The notes: generated from the sequence alone by a model not told the origin. A DNA stretch of 64,000 nucleotides from Nocardia fusca NBRC 14340 (GCF_001618425.1 NZ_BDCU01000055.1:26570-90569); one strand, 5' to 3'. Counted from the first letter of the stretch, positions 42,907 to 52,838 are shown. Numbers and translations: made by a program.

Positions 42907-44178
42907 TCAGACCTTTCCATTGGTGGCGAGGATCAGCGCATTGCCGTCGCCGGGTGCGGCGGCACCGGACGCGGATTCGCGGTTGTCGGCGTCGCGGATG
43001 AAGTACATGGGGAGGATCGCCAGGCAGGGACCCGCGGCGAGGACCAGGAAGACCAGCTGGAACGAGCCGCTCGCGGCGAAGACCAGGCCGACCACGGCGG
43101 GCACGATGGTGCTGCCGAGCTGCCAGAAGGCGTTCACCCCACCGGTCGCCGTCCCGGCGAGTTCCGCCCCGGACAGGGTCGGGATCATCGCCATCATGAC
43201 CGGGCTGTAGATGTAGGCGGTGATACCCAGGAACGGCGCGATCCAGAGGAACTGGTTGGCGGTGGTGGCGAAACCGAACGCGATCAGACAGGTGACGAAG
43301 GCCGCCAGGATCGCGATAGTGAGCCGCCGGCGACTCAGCCCGAGCGCGTCGCCGACCAGGCCGACCAGCGGTTTGGAGAAGACCGCCACCGCGCCGAAGA
43401 TCACCACCACGGTGCCGGCGCGCACCGGATCGATACCGACGCCCTTGACCATCAGCAGGTTCGACCAGGTGATGAATCCGTAGGTGCCCCACAGCGCGCC
43501 GAACCCGGCGAGCGCGATCAACAGCAGGCCGCGATTGCGCAGCAGCGGGCGCAGGTTCGGGCGGCCACCGGTTTCGGCTCGCGCCTCCACCAGCGGGCCG
43601 GGACGCAGCAGGAGCAGGCACAGGACGCCGACTACGATCGATGTGAGCCCGAACAGGTGATACGACGTGCGCCAGCTGTGCGATTCGATCAACCGGGGCA
43701 CGACCGCGTTCGCGATCACCAGCCCGAGCGAGGTCGCGGTCATGAAGACGCCCATCGCCAAGCCGCGCCGCTGCGGGGTGAACCAGCTGGTGAGGAGTTT
43801 GACGCCGCCGCCCACTTCGGCACCCGCGCACAATCCGATACACGCCTGGAAGAGCAGGCCCATGGCATGGCTGTCGGCCTCGCCGAAGGCGAGCATGAAC
43901 CCGCCGGAGAGCAGGATGCTCACCCCGACGGTCATCCGCGCGCCGAGCCAGTCGGCGACGAAACCGCCGATGGCGTTGGAGATCACGTAGCCGATGTAGT
44001 AGGTGGTGGCGAAGACACCGAGGCCGGCGACCGCCACCCCGAGGTCCTCGCCCACCGAGCCCGCCGCCGGGCCCCAGGTGGCCCGGTCGACCGAGGTCAT
44101 CGTGAAAGCGGCCCAGCAGAGGGTCAACACCACCCAGCGATATCGGGTGTCGGGTGTTGCGGGGGATATCGCGGTCAC
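42907..44178 (-). CDS. MFS transporter
   Basis: 423 residues from a GTG at 44178 (AGGA upstream). About twelve hydrophobic segments; the first-loop region is FVADWLGARMTVGV, and the chain begins YRWVVLTLCWAAFTMTSVDR, typical of the anion:cation symporter / hexuronate-like MFS branch. It probably imports an organic acid that the next gene's FAD enzyme oxidises. Divergent from a LysR regulator. Confidence 0.87.
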   Translation of the reverse strand: MTAISPATPDTRYRWVVLTLCWAAFTMTSVDRATWGPAAGSVGEDLGVAVAGLGVFATTYYIGYVISNAIGGFVADWLGARMTVGVSILLSGGFMLAFGEADSHAMGLLFQACIGLCAGAEVGGGVKLLTSWFTPQRRGLAMGVFMTATSLGLVIANAVVPRLIESHSWRTSYHLFGLTSIVVGVLCLLLLRPGPLVEARAETGGRPNLRPLLRNRGLLLIALAGFGALWGTYGFITWSNLLMVKGVGIDPVRAGTVVVIFGAVAVFSKPLVGLVGDALGLSRRRLTIAILAAFVTCLIAFGFATTANQFLWIAPFLGITAYIYSPVMMAMIPTLSGAELAGTATGGVNAFWQLGSTIVPAVVGLVFAASGSFQLVFLVLAAGPCLAILPMYFIRDADNRESASGAAAPGDGNALILATNGKV

Positions 44179-44314
44179 CGGAGGTCCTTTCGAGTGAAGC
44201 TGGGGCACCGGCGCCCGCGAGGCGTGACGGCTGTGGTGCCCACCACAATGCAACCGCGTGGACGGCTCGTGATCCAATGCCACTTGGATGGCCCGGGTAT
44301 GTCCTGAAGTTATG

Positions 44315-44332
44315 GCATACCGCTTGGTATGC
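44315..44332. promoter_or_regulatory. LysR-type operator dyad
   Basis: GCATACC (44315-44321) and GGTATGC (44326-44332) form a perfect 7-bp inverted repeat with a 4-bp centre, 16 bp before the LysR start. It contains the T-N11-A architecture of LysR boxes. Probably used for autorepression and activation of the divergent MFS operon. Confidence 0.65.
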
Positions 44333-44348
44333 GAAATGGGGAGCAACG

Positions 44349-45230
44349 ATGGAGCTACGCCAGCTACGGTATTTCGTCGAAGTCTTCGATCGCGGCTCGC
44401 TGTCCGCGGCGGCAAAGGCACTGCTGATCTCCCAACCGGCCCTCACCCGCCAGGTCCAGCAGCTCGAACGCGAATGCGGCGTGCCGCTCTTCGAGCGGGT
44501 ACCTGCCGGTATCGTGCCCACCCCCGCCGGCACCGCCCTCTATCAGCATGTCCTCACCCTGCTCCGCTACGCCGATACCGCGAAGGACGCCGCCCGCGAG
44601 GCCGGCCCGGTACGTGAGATCGTGCAGATCGGCCTGGCCCCCGGCCTACCGCCCACCTGGCTCGGGCAAATCATCGATACCGTACGGGTGGCCGTACCCC
44701 AGGCATACCTTTCGCTCACCGACGCGACCAGCACCGTCCAACTCCAGCAGTTGCGCGCCGGACGCCTCGATATAGCTTTCGTGCATGAGCCGCCCTCGGG
44801 AGATCTGGTCCGGCACCGGGTGCTCGAGGAACCGTTCGGGTTCGTCGTCGATCCGCGAATCGAGGGCGAGTTCACCGGCGATATCTGCCCGCTGAGCGCC
44901 CTCGACGGCATGGAAGTTCTCGCGCACGCCCGGGACCAGGTCCCCATCGGCCACGACCGGCTCGTATCGGCGGCCCACGAAGCCGGGATCAGGCCGCGGT
45001 GGCATTTCGCCAACTACACCGAGAACGCGCGGGCCTGTCTGCACGCCACGGGAGCGAGCGGTGCGATCCTGAGCCGCACCACCGCGGGCCGCTTGCTGCC
45101 CGGATGGGTGTGGCGGCGGCTGGTCGACCCACCGATCACCATGCAGACCTGGATCGTGCGCCAGCCGGTGGCCCGCGGCACCGTCACCGCGGTCGCCGAC
45201 ACCATCGCGGGCTCCTTCGGCATCGACTGA
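44349..45230 (+). CDS. LysR-family transcriptional regulator
   Basis: 293 residues. N-terminal winged helix with the family signature MELRQLRYFVEVFDRGSLSA and AAKALLISQPALTRQVQQLE, then a two-lobed effector domain. The ATG has GGGAG just upstream. Divergent from the MFS/FAD-oxidoreductase operon with a dyad operator between, which is the standard LysR arrangement. Confidence 0.88.
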   Translation: MELRQLRYFVEVFDRGSLSAAAKALLISQPALTRQVQQLERECGVPLFERVPAGIVPTPAGTALYQHVLTLLRYADTAKDAAREAGPVREIVQIGLAPGLPPTWLGQIIDTVRVAVPQAYLSLTDATSTVQLQQLRAGRLDIAFVHEPPSGDLVRHRVLEEPFGFVVDPRIEGEFTGDICPLSALDGMEVLAHARDQVPIGHDRLVSAAHEAGIRPRWHFANYTENARACLHATGASGAILSRTTAGRLLPGWVWRRLVDPPITMQTWIVRQPVARGTVTAVADTIAGSFGID

Positions 45231-45285
45231 TACGGCAAGCCCTTCACCTCGGCCGGAGAACCACGTGCACCCCGCGCAGGCGGCC

Positions 45286-46044
45286 CTACCGGGCCCCCAG
45301 GATGCGGCCGGACTCGTACGCGGCCGCACCGGGCGGCAGCACTCCGGGCCGCCCGCTCAGATACACCTGTACGGTCCCGTCACCGGTCGTCGGGCCGCCC
45401 AGCGCCTCCATCCGCCGCACCGTCTGCGCGGCGACGGCCTGCGCGCTGTCGAACAGCCGGACACCGTCGGGCAGCGCGGCGAGGATGCTGTCCACGATCA
45501 GCGGGTAGTGGGTGCAGCCCAGCACCACGCCCTCGACATCGGCGGGCGTCCGGGCCGCCGCGTCCGCCACCGCCGCGCGCACCCCGGCCATATCACCGCG
45601 GTCCACCGCTTCGGCGAGTCCGTGGCAGGCCACTCCGGTCACCTTCGCCTCGCCACCGAACCGCGCGATCAGATCCGCCTGGTAGGGGCTGGCCGTAGTG
45701 GCCGCGGTCGCCCATACGGCTACCGACCGGCAGGCCGCCGCGGCCGGTTTGATCGCCGGGACCGTACCCACCACGGGGATCGCGGCGCCCAGATCGGCCC
45801 GGACGTGTTCGAGCGCGGTCACGCTGGCGGTGTTGCACGGCAGTACGACCACCTCGGCGCCGAGATCACGCGCGGCGCGGCCGGCCGCGACCACCCGGTC
45901 GATCATCCAGTCCTGTGGTTTGGGGCCCCACGGCGCCCCGTCCGGGTCCAGTTGCAACAGCAGGTCCACATCGGGACGCAGCTTGCGCAGCCACGCCGCG
46001 GTGGGCAGCAACCCGAAACCCGAATCGATGAGCGCGACGATCAC
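45286..46044 (-). CDS. Glutamate/aspartate racemase-family protein (MurI-like)
   Basis: 252 residues from a GTG. Catalytic Cys pair in PCNTAS (about Cys70) and GCTHYPL (about Cys180), and the N-terminal DSG loop (ALIDSGFGLLPT). These are the MurI motifs, so cofactor-independent amino-acid racemisation is likely. It departs from canonical MurI in the N-terminal loop (FGLLPT instead of VGGL-type), so it could be a paralogue acting on another substrate rather than the peptidoglycan enzyme. Confidence 0.75.
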   Translation of the reverse strand: MIVALIDSGFGLLPTAAWLRKLRPDVDLLLQLDPDGAPWGPKPQDWMIDRVVAAGRAARDLGAEVVVLPCNTASVTALEHVRADLGAAIPVVGTVPAIKPAAAACRSVAVWATAATTASPYQADLIARFGGEAKVTGVACHGLAEAVDRGDMAGVRAAVADAAARTPADVEGVVLGCTHYPLIVDSILAALPDGVRLFDSAQAVAAQTVRRMEALGGPTTGDGTVQVYLSGRPGVLPPGAAAYESGRILGAR

Positions 46045-46053
46045 CCCAACAGG

Positions 46054-47253
46054 TTATTGAGTGGCGCCGAGCAATTCCTCCACCGGGGCGGCCGCGGCGA
46101 TCTTGGCGCGCATCTTCATCACCTGACCGGTCATCCCGGCGCCCACCACTCCGGACAACCGGCCCTCGCGGAAGTAGTAGGCGAGGAACTTGCGGCCGTC
46201 GTCGGCGAGGATGCGGATATCGTCGGTCGCGCGCGGCGTGCCGAGCGCCTGCAACTTCAGGTCGTATTGATCACTCCAGAAGTACGGGACCTGGGGGATA
46301 CCCGGCGCCGCCACCCCCAGCAGGGCGCAGGTCAGCAGCTTGGCCTGTTCGCCGGCATTGGTCCAGTGCTCGATCCGGCGATGTTCACCCGTGGGCGTCC
46401 GCCACGCCGCCACATCGCCCACCGCCCAGACGCCGGGCACACTGGTCCGCCCGGCCTCGTCGGCGAACACTCCGCCACCTGCGGCCGGTTCGGCCAGTTC
46501 GATCCCGGATCCGGCCAGCCAGTCGGTCACCGGACGCGAGCCGATACCCGATACCACCAGGTCCGCGGTCACCTCGGACCCATCGGCCAGCCGCGCACCC
46601 CGAACCCGGCCCGCCGGATCGGCCAGCAGTTCGGCCACCCCGACCCCGCAGCGCAGATCCACACCTTCGGCCCGGTGCAACCGGGCCACCAGTTCGCCGA
46701 GCTCCGCGCCGAGCACCCCGGCCAGCGGGGCGGGCTGCGGTTCCACCAGCACCACGGGCACGTTCTGCGCGCGCAGGCTCGCGGCCAGTTCACAGCCGAT
46801 GAAACCGGCGCCGATCACCAGGGCCGCGGTGGTGTCGCGCACCCCCTCCCGGATCGCGACCGCGTCGTCGTGGCTGCGCAGTACGTGGACCCCGGTCACC
46901 TCGTCGGCGCCGGGCAGCAGCCGGGGCCGCAGCCCGGTGGCGACGATCAGGTGCTCGTAGGCGACGGTGGAACCGTCGGCCAGCCGCACCTGCTTGGCAT
47001 CGGTGTCCACGCCGGTCGCCGCCGTACCCAGACGCAGGTCGATCTTCTTCTCGTCGTAGAACTCGTCCGGGCGCAGTGGGGTCGCGGTGGTTTCGCCGCG
47101 GACGAACTGCTTGGACAGCGGCGGGCGATCGTAGGGCGCGCGCGGCTCGTCACCCAGCAACACCAGCTCGCCCTCGTACCCCGCGCGGCGCAACTCCTCG
47201 GCGGTGCGTAATCCGGCCAGGCCGGCACCGGCGATCACGATCGGTTCGGACAT
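46054..47253 (-). CDS. Ferredoxin reductase-like NAD(P)/FAD oxidoreductase
   Basis: 399 residues. FAD Rossmann motif at the start (IVIAGAGLAGLRTAEELRRAGY), PYDRPPLSKQF, NAD motif VIGAGFIGCELAASL, the second FAD signature VPGVWAVGDVAAW and a reductase C-terminal domain. This is the BphA4/putidaredoxin-reductase type that reduces ferredoxins of oxygenases. Position between tuf and the mft locus on the same strand recalls Rv0688 of M. tuberculosis. GGGAGGGAG precedes the ATG. Confidence 0.87.
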   Translation of the reverse strand: MSEPIVIAGAGLAGLRTAEELRRAGYEGELVLLGDEPRAPYDRPPLSKQFVRGETTATPLRPDEFYDEKKIDLRLGTAATGVDTDAKQVRLADGSTVAYEHLIVATGLRPRLLPGADEVTGVHVLRSHDDAVAIREGVRDTTAALVIGAGFIGCELAASLRAQNVPVVLVEPQPAPLAGVLGAELGELVARLHRAEGVDLRCGVGVAELLADPAGRVRGARLADGSEVTADLVVSGIGSRPVTDWLAGSGIELAEPAAGGGVFADEAGRTSVPGVWAVGDVAAWRTPTGEHRRIEHWTNAGEQAKLLTCALLGVAAPGIPQVPYFWSDQYDLKLQALGTPRATDDIRILADDGRKFLAYYFREGRLSGVVGAGMTGQVMKMRAKIAAAAPVEELLGATQ

Positions 47254-47568
47254 ACCGAACTCCCTCCCCGCGGCACCCGGCGCCGCGCCTGAAACAGGTT
47301 ACAGAAATTTGTGTAGCCCACCCTAACAAGCACAGCTGGGCGAAGCCCATCCTCAATCCGCCCGGCCGTCGCGAATGCGAAGGTACGCGGGGAGCGAACG
47401 CGGAGGGAGGTACGCCTGAATTGCCGGCCCCGCGGCGGAAGCGCGTCCGCTGCGCATCGTTTCGCCGCGCAATCGTGTCCGTTGCGATATCGACCGCCCC
47501 CGGCCGGACAGGCTATACCGAGGTCAGGCCCTGTCTACGGACCTGTTTTCCAGTCTCAGGAGGCCATT

Positions 47569-47925
47569 ATGTTCACAGAAAGCCGGACTCAGGATTTCCT
47601 GGCCGTGGTGCTCGGTGTCTTCACCGCTCTCTCTCCGATCTGGGTGGCGACCAACGACCGGGCAGTGTGGACGATGATCGTGCTCGGAGCGCTCATCGCA
47701 CTCACCGGACTCGCCCAGATGTACCGGCCCGCGATGGCAGCGGCCGACTACGGAATGGCACTGTTCGGCGCACTGCTGTTCATCGCACCGTGGGCCATGA
47801 ACTACACCGACTACAGCGGGGCGTCGTGGACGTCGTGGGTCGTCGGAATCGTCACCGTCGTAGTCGCCGTGGCAGCACTGCCCGCGGTGGCCGGCCGGAT
47901 GCACGGGGCCGCGACGCACCACTGA
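47569..47925 (+). CDS. SPW-repeat membrane protein
   Basis: 118 residues from the ATG at 47569 with AGGAGG upstream. Four hydrophobic segments and two SPW-like motifs (ALSPIW near residue 22, APWAMNYT near 75). SPW proteins are small integral membrane proteins of unknown function. Confidence 0.82.
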   Translation: MFTESRTQDFLAVVLGVFTALSPIWVATNDRAVWTMIVLGALIALTGLAQMYRPAMAAADYGMALFGALLFIAPWAMNYTDYSGASWTSWVVGIVTVVVAVAALPAVAGRMHGAATHH

Positions 47926-48246
47926 ACCGCGACCACCCAGGCGAGCTACCCGCCGGCCGAGCCCGGCGGGCAGACTCATTTGCGCCATCGACACCACCGG
48001 GAAAATTTCGAGGGGACCCGACAGCCCCGGCACGCAGTGGGCCTCCGGTGCACCGTTGCGCGCCGGTTTCCGCGCACCCCGCCGTCCGGGCACGTCAGAG
48101 CCGCGTATCCGGATGTCCCGGACGCGGATCCGCGCGGCGGCCGCTCTCCGCCGGGATGTAATACTGATCACCGCGGGCGGCTCACGCACCATTCATGGGC
48201 TTCGCACACTAGAACGAAATCCACCCCGGCGGGTAAGAATGGGCAC
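47926..48246. other. Intergenic stretch after the SPW gene
   Basis: 321 bp. It contains the hairpin at 47949-47970 and the promoter region of the disordered-protein gene; no gene seen. Confidence 0.4.
47949..47970 (+). terminator. Hairpin terminator of the SPW gene
   Basis: CCCGCCGG (47949-47956) pairs with CCGGCGGG (47963-47970) around a 6-nt loop, 24 bp after the stop codon. No long T run. Confidence 0.55.
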
Positions 48247-50334
48247 ATGGATGCCGAAAATGCCAGCCTCGGAGACGAACGTCGCGGCCGCCAGGAGGAG
48301 TACGGCCGCGCGCAGCAGAACTCCGAGTCGAGGGGCTTCGCCGGCTTCGGATCGAACGAATTCGATTCGGCGAATGGAACGAACGGCGCCACGAACCGAT
48401 CCGATTCCGTACCGGATCACGGTTATACGTGGACCCCCGCACCACCGTCCACTCCCGCGCAGAACCAGCACAGCACCGGCGGATCGGCGGCATTGGACCC
48501 GTTCGCCGCGTGGAACACCCCCGGAGTCATCGGCGACACCGCCGCTGTCGGCGTCATGACATCGGGTAACCAGGAACCGGATTCCCGCTTCAGTACCTCA
48601 CCGCCGGATCCGTCCCAGTTCCCCGCCCCTCCCGACGATCCCGACGGACCGGATACCGCCGCGCTGTCCACCCGGCACAGCGCCGGACCCGGAAGCGATC
48701 CCGGACAGACCGATCCCGGGGCGCTGCCGCGAATTCCGCAGCCGGGCCCCGGCCAGGCCGGCGAACGCTCGGCCGCACTCGCCTCCTCGGCACGAATCCC
48801 CGCGCCCGGATCGCCGTACGCGGCCGAGATGCCGCCGCCCGCCGATCCCACGGCCGGTCGACCCGATCCGTTCTCCGCCCCGACCACCCAATTGCCCACG
48901 TCGGGTTCGTTGGAGGCCGCCTATCCGCTGCCGCCCGAGACACCGCAGCGACCCGATGCCTACGGCGATGCGGACACGGGATCGCTGCCGAGCTGGCTCA
49001 GCTCCATCGGGGACGAACCGGTACCGCACCCGCTGGAAAGCGGCGGGCGGCGCCGCAAACTCGATCTGACCGAATCGGGCGCACCGGCCGAGGCTTTCAA
49101 CCCGTTCGAGGACCAGCATGCGCCCGGACAGGAGGAGATCCCGGCGTCCGCGGTCACCGATCCGCACGCGCTGTCCGGGGCTCCGAGCGAAGATCGCGAG
49201 ACCGCACTCGACGGCGATCCCGCCGCCCGGCCGGAACTGCCGTCGCGTGGACTGCCCACCCGCGGCCGCACCGCTCCCGGCCCGGGCGCCGAGGAGGGAT
49301 CAGCCGCCCCACCGCTGCCGGCCCGGCGCCTGCCGCGGTCGGCGGCCCGGCACGCCCCCGCCCCGGCCGACGAAACGAACACGGTGGCGCCCAACGCCCA
49401 CGAGTCGCTTCCGGCGAACGCCGCGAGCCTTCCGAAACCGGCGCAGACCGGCGACCCCTCCGACGCCGCGGACAGCGAACGCGAACTGCCGGCCCCACGC
49501 CGGTTGCCGCGCTCGGCGGCCCGGTACGACACCGACGACGAGCAGCCCGGCGCCCACGTCGACCAGCAACCTGCGCTGCGGCTCGCCACACAGCCCGAAG
49601 AAGTGGACCCGGCCGACGAGACCGGCGCGCATACCGCTCCGCCGCGGCTGGCCCCACCGGACGGCACTCCCATCCTCGACCGGCTGCTGGAGCCCGAACC
49701 CGCGCACGGCATCGACCCCGGCGACGAATCCGGCGCGCCGGTGGCCGAATTGCTCACCCGGATCCTGGAGTCCGAGGATCCCCGGCACGCCGGATCCGGC
49801 ACGCCGGCCGAGGAGGCACCGGCAACCACCACCGCGGCCGTATCGCCGCTGACCCTCGTCCCCGACGCCGCGGGCGAGCCGGCCCCGGAATCGGATGACG
49901 GAGCCGATTCCCGACCGCCGCTGGAAACACGCCGCTCCCGACGGGCGCGTGAGGCCGCCGAGGCCGAGGCCGCCAAATCCGCGGCGCCGGACCGTCCGGA
50001 GGCGGCACTGCCGGGCCCCGCACCGGAACCGGTACCGGCGCTGCCGGCTGCCCGGCGCCCGGCGCCGGTGGAGGACACCACATCCCGGCACAACCGCAGC
50101 GAGGAAGGCGCCGATATAGATATCCACCTCATCATGCGTTTGCTGACCGCGAGCGATGATCTCGAAGTCCTGGCCGGACAGGCGGAGACGGGCGAGGTGT
50201 CGGCCGCGGAGGTGGCCCGCGCCGCACGCGAGGCCCGGGCCGCGGTCCTCTCCGCGGTCACCGCCTGGTACGGCGGCCCGGCGCAGATGGTGAAGTTCGC
50301 CAACGCTCTGCTCCAGGCCGCCCGCGAAACCTGA
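48247..50334 (+). CDS. Long Pro/Ala-rich disordered protein with a conserved helical C-terminus
   Basis: 695 residues from the ATG at 48247. Residues 1-620 are low-complexity, rich in Pro, Ala, Asp, Glu and Ser, without globular motifs. A nine-residue unit RRLPRSAAR occurs twice, near residues 360 and 417. The last ~75 residues (DIDIHLIMRLLTASDDLEVLAGQAETGEVSAAEVARAAREAR in parts) form an ordered helical domain. No signal peptide or membrane helix. Codon-position GC pattern and lack of stops support coding. Function unknown; possibly a scaffold. Confidence 0.65.
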   Translation: MDAENASLGDERRGRQEEYGRAQQNSESRGFAGFGSNEFDSANGTNGATNRSDSVPDHGYTWTPAPPSTPAQNQHSTGGSAALDPFAAWNTPGVIGDTAAVGVMTSGNQEPDSRFSTSPPDPSQFPAPPDDPDGPDTAALSTRHSAGPGSDPGQTDPGALPRIPQPGPGQAGERSAALASSARIPAPGSPYAAEMPPPADPTAGRPDPFSAPTTQLPTSGSLEAAYPLPPETPQRPDAYGDADTGSLPSWLSSIGDEPVPHPLESGGRRRKLDLTESGAPAEAFNPFEDQHAPGQEEIPASAVTDPHALSGAPSEDRETALDGDPAARPELPSRGLPTRGRTAPGPGAEEGSAAPPLPARRLPRSAARHAPAPADETNTVAPNAHESLPANAASLPKPAQTGDPSDAADSERELPAPRRLPRSAARYDTDDEQPGAHVDQQPALRLATQPEEVDPADETGAHTAPPRLAPPDGTPILDRLLEPEPAHGIDPGDESGAPVAELLTRILESEDPRHAGSGTPAEEAPATTTAAVSPLTLVPDAAGEPAPESDDGADSRPPLETRRSRRAREAAEAEAAKSAAPDRPEAALPGPAPEPVPALPAARRPAPVEDTTSRHNRSEEGADIDIHLIMRLLTASDDLEVLAGQAETGEVSAAEVARAAREARAAVLSAVTAWYGGPAQMVKFANALLQAARET

Positions 50335-50393
50335 TCCGAGCTGTCGCGTCGGGTTCCCGGCGGCGGCGCGCCGGGCTTTCGGCGTACCCGCGA

Positions 50394-51410
50394 TCACGGG
50401 TGCGCCGCCGGTTCGGCGTTCCCGGCCACGGCCTGCCACCGCCGCACCAGCCGGCGGCAGGCGTCCACCAGTTCCGGGGGCTCCACCTCGGCGAGGTCGG
50501 TATCGAATGTGGCGAGCAGTCCCGCGACACCGGCCCACGACCAGGCACCGACGGTGAGCCGGCAGTGATCGGAATCCAGGTGCTCGACAACCGATCCACC
50601 GGGCGCCCAGCGCGCGACCGTCTCCGCCGGCAGATTCAGCCGCGCGCTTCCGGTGCACTCCCACGCGGCCGGGGTATCCCCGCGGTCGTGGGTGCTCATG
50701 ACCAGACCGGCGAGATCGCCGCCGGGCAGCTCGCGGGGTGTGAACCGAATACCCGTGGGCGAGTGCAGGTGGAGGCGGTCGAGTCGGTGCACCCGCCAGG
50801 CGACGTCGGCGTGGTCGTATCCGACCAGGTACCACCGGCCCGCCCAGACCACCAGGTGGTGGGGTTCGATGCGCCGGGCCGGAGCGAACTCGGCGGTACC
50901 GGGCTCGGTGCGGGTGCCGTCGGGCCCGAGGATTTCGACGATGAGGATCTCGTGACGGCGTACGGCACTGCCCGCTGACTGCAACGCGGACGCCTCGATG
51001 GGTTGCGCCGGAAACTCCCAGTAGTTCTGCAAACTCGTCAGCCGCAACGCTTCCACAGCCGCGCGCAGTCTGACGGGCATGACCTGTTCCAGTGCCTCCA
51101 GGGCCCGTTCGGTGTCGGCGGCGAGGCCGGACACCGTGGTCGGAGCGGTCTGTAGCGCTACCGCGACCGCGAGCGCTTGGTCCTCGTCGAATCGCAGCGG
51201 GGGCAGTGTGTGGCCCGCCCCGAGCCGATAGCCGCCTGCCGGTCCGCGCAGCGTGACGACCGGATAGTCGAGCGAACGCAGTGTTTCGATATCCCGCCGC
51301 ACGGTTCGCTCACTGACCTCCAGCCGGGCGGCGAGGGCACCGAGCGACCAGCTCCGTCGAGTGGCGAGCAGCGACAGCAGGCGCAGTGCGCGCCGGGAGG
51401 TATCGGCCAC
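50394..51410 (-). CDS. YafY-type transcriptional regulator with HTH and WYL domains
   Basis: 338 residues from a GTG at 51410. An N-terminal HTH_11-type winged helix (LAARLEVSERTVRRDIETLRSLDYPV), then a WYL domain (VVWAGRWYLVGYDHADVAWRVHRLDR) and a WCX-like C-terminus. TACTGT lies 6 nt before the GTG on the minus strand, consistent with a leaderless transcript. Divergent from the FAD monooxygenase gene, so a probable regulator of it. Confidence 0.85.
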   Translation of the reverse strand: MADTSRRALRLLSLLATRRSWSLGALAARLEVSERTVRRDIETLRSLDYPVVTLRGPAGGYRLGAGHTLPPLRFDEDQALAVAVALQTAPTTVSGLAADTERALEALEQVMPVRLRAAVEALRLTSLQNYWEFPAQPIEASALQSAGSAVRRHEILIVEILGPDGTRTEPGTAEFAPARRIEPHHLVVWAGRWYLVGYDHADVAWRVHRLDRLHLHSPTGIRFTPRELPGGDLAGLVMSTHDRGDTPAAWECTGSARLNLPAETVARWAPGGSVVEHLDSDHCRLTVGAWSWAGVAGLLATFDTDLAEVEPPELVDACRRLVRRWQAVAGNAEPAAHP

Positions 51411-51500
51411 CGGGCCACAGTAGTGGACATTCGACGACCACTACCGGTGGGAGTGTCGGGCCGGAAATTGTCCGACATCAGCTCGAGGAGCCGGAACACA

Positions 51501-52745
51501 ATGCGCATCATCATCGTCGGAGGCGGAATCGGCGGCCTGGCGCTCGCCGCCGGGCTACGCCGGCACGAATTCGATGTATCGGTTTTCGATCGCGATCACG
51601 ACGTCGCGGCGACCGGCGGTTACCACATCACACTCGACGGCCGCGCACAGGCGGCGCTCCGGGAACTCGTCGCGCCGGAGATCTTCGAACGACTCTTGCG
51701 GTCGGCGTCGGCATTGCGGCTGCGCGACCGGGACGCGCTCTGGGACCGGCGCGGGCGCCTACTGGCGTACGGACCGCGGCTCGGCGACAGCCCCAGCGTG
51801 GATATCGACCGCATCACTCTCCGGACCATCCTGGCCGACGCGGTCGGACCCGACCTGCAGCTGGGCCGGACGGTCACCGGGATCACCCGCGCCTCGGCCG
51901 GCGAACCGTCGGCGGTATTCGCCGAGGGACCCCCGTGCCGGGGTGATCTCCTGGTAGGCGCGGACGGCGCCCACTCATCGGTCGCCCGGTATCTGGCGGG
52001 CCGCCCCACCAGCGAACCCACCGGGATAATCGGTTTCTCCGGCCGGACCGGCGCCGAAGACCTCGGCATATCCGAGCGGCAACGGCTCGGAACGCGCTCG
52101 AGTATGGCGATCGGCCCGCACGCCACGGCGCTGTATATCGGTTTCCTCGACCCGGTGGGCAACGCCGTGCTCGACGCGCCCGAGGGCCGGGAAGCGGTCA
52201 CCATCGGACCGACCTATATCTGGGGCGCGATGTTTCCCGAGTCCACCGCGACCGATGCGATGCGCACGCTCCGCGGCACCGCACTGCGGTCCGCGCTGCT
52301 CACCGCTTTCGGCCGCGGTGGCTGGAGCCGGCACGCTCTCGAGGTCGTCGAACGAGCCGAGCCCGGCAGTATCGCCGCCTTCCGCTTCAACGCGGCGTCG
52401 ACCCGGGCCCAGGACCTGGCCCCGTGGGCCGCCGGCTCTGTCACAGCGCTCGGCGACGCCGTCCACGCCACCCCGCCCACCGCCGGTATGGGCGCCGGAG
52501 CCGCCATCCGCGATGCCGCGAGTCTGGTCGCGAACCTGCGGGTTGTCGCTTCCGGTGAGGTCACACTGCCCGTCGCCGTCAGCCGGTTCGAGGCGGAGAT
52601 GCGGATACGGGGAAGCGAAACCCTCACCGCGGCCATGCGGACCGTCCGCTGGATGCGAGCCACCGATACCCCGCTCGGGGCAGCGGTCACCGCGACGGCG
52701 ACCCCGATACTGGCCGCCGCCGGTATGATCGCGCGCAGACACTGA
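51501..52745 (+). CDS. FAD-dependent aromatic-type monooxygenase (PHBH fold)
   Basis: 414 residues. FAD GxGxxG motif IIIVGGGIGGLALAAGLRRH at the N-terminus, the DG motif LLVGADGAHSSVARYL, and the second FAD motif VTALGDAVHATPPTAGMGAGAAIRDA (in parts). These define single-component hydroxylases. The substrate is unknown; members also include tetracycline-modifying TetX-type enzymes and antibiotic tailoring oxygenases. GAGGAG lies 11 nt before the ATG. Confidence 0.85.
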   Translation: MRIIIVGGGIGGLALAAGLRRHEFDVSVFDRDHDVAATGGYHITLDGRAQAALRELVAPEIFERLLRSASALRLRDRDALWDRRGRLLAYGPRLGDSPSVDIDRITLRTILADAVGPDLQLGRTVTGITRASAGEPSAVFAEGPPCRGDLLVGADGAHSSVARYLAGRPTSEPTGIIGFSGRTGAEDLGISERQRLGTRSSMAIGPHATALYIGFLDPVGNAVLDAPEGREAVTIGPTYIWGAMFPESTATDAMRTLRGTALRSALLTAFGRGGWSRHALEVVERAEPGSIAAFRFNAASTRAQDLAPWAAGSVTALGDAVHATPPTAGMGAGAAIRDAASLVANLRVVASGEVTLPVAVSRFEAEMRIRGSETLTAAMRTVRWMRATDTPLGAAVTATATPILAAAGMIARRH

Positions 52746-52838
52746 GCTCATCGTCGGCAGCAAAAGCTGGGAGGGCTGGGGCCCCGGCCTCGGGCGAGAC
52801 TGTCAAGTCCGGCCGGTCGGCCCACGCCCGTCCCAGCA

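Noticed and set aside
47980..48246. N-terminal extension of the disordered-protein gene
   Set aside because: Open frame only; Arg/His-rich, lies over the SPW-gene terminator, and no ribosome site precedes its start.
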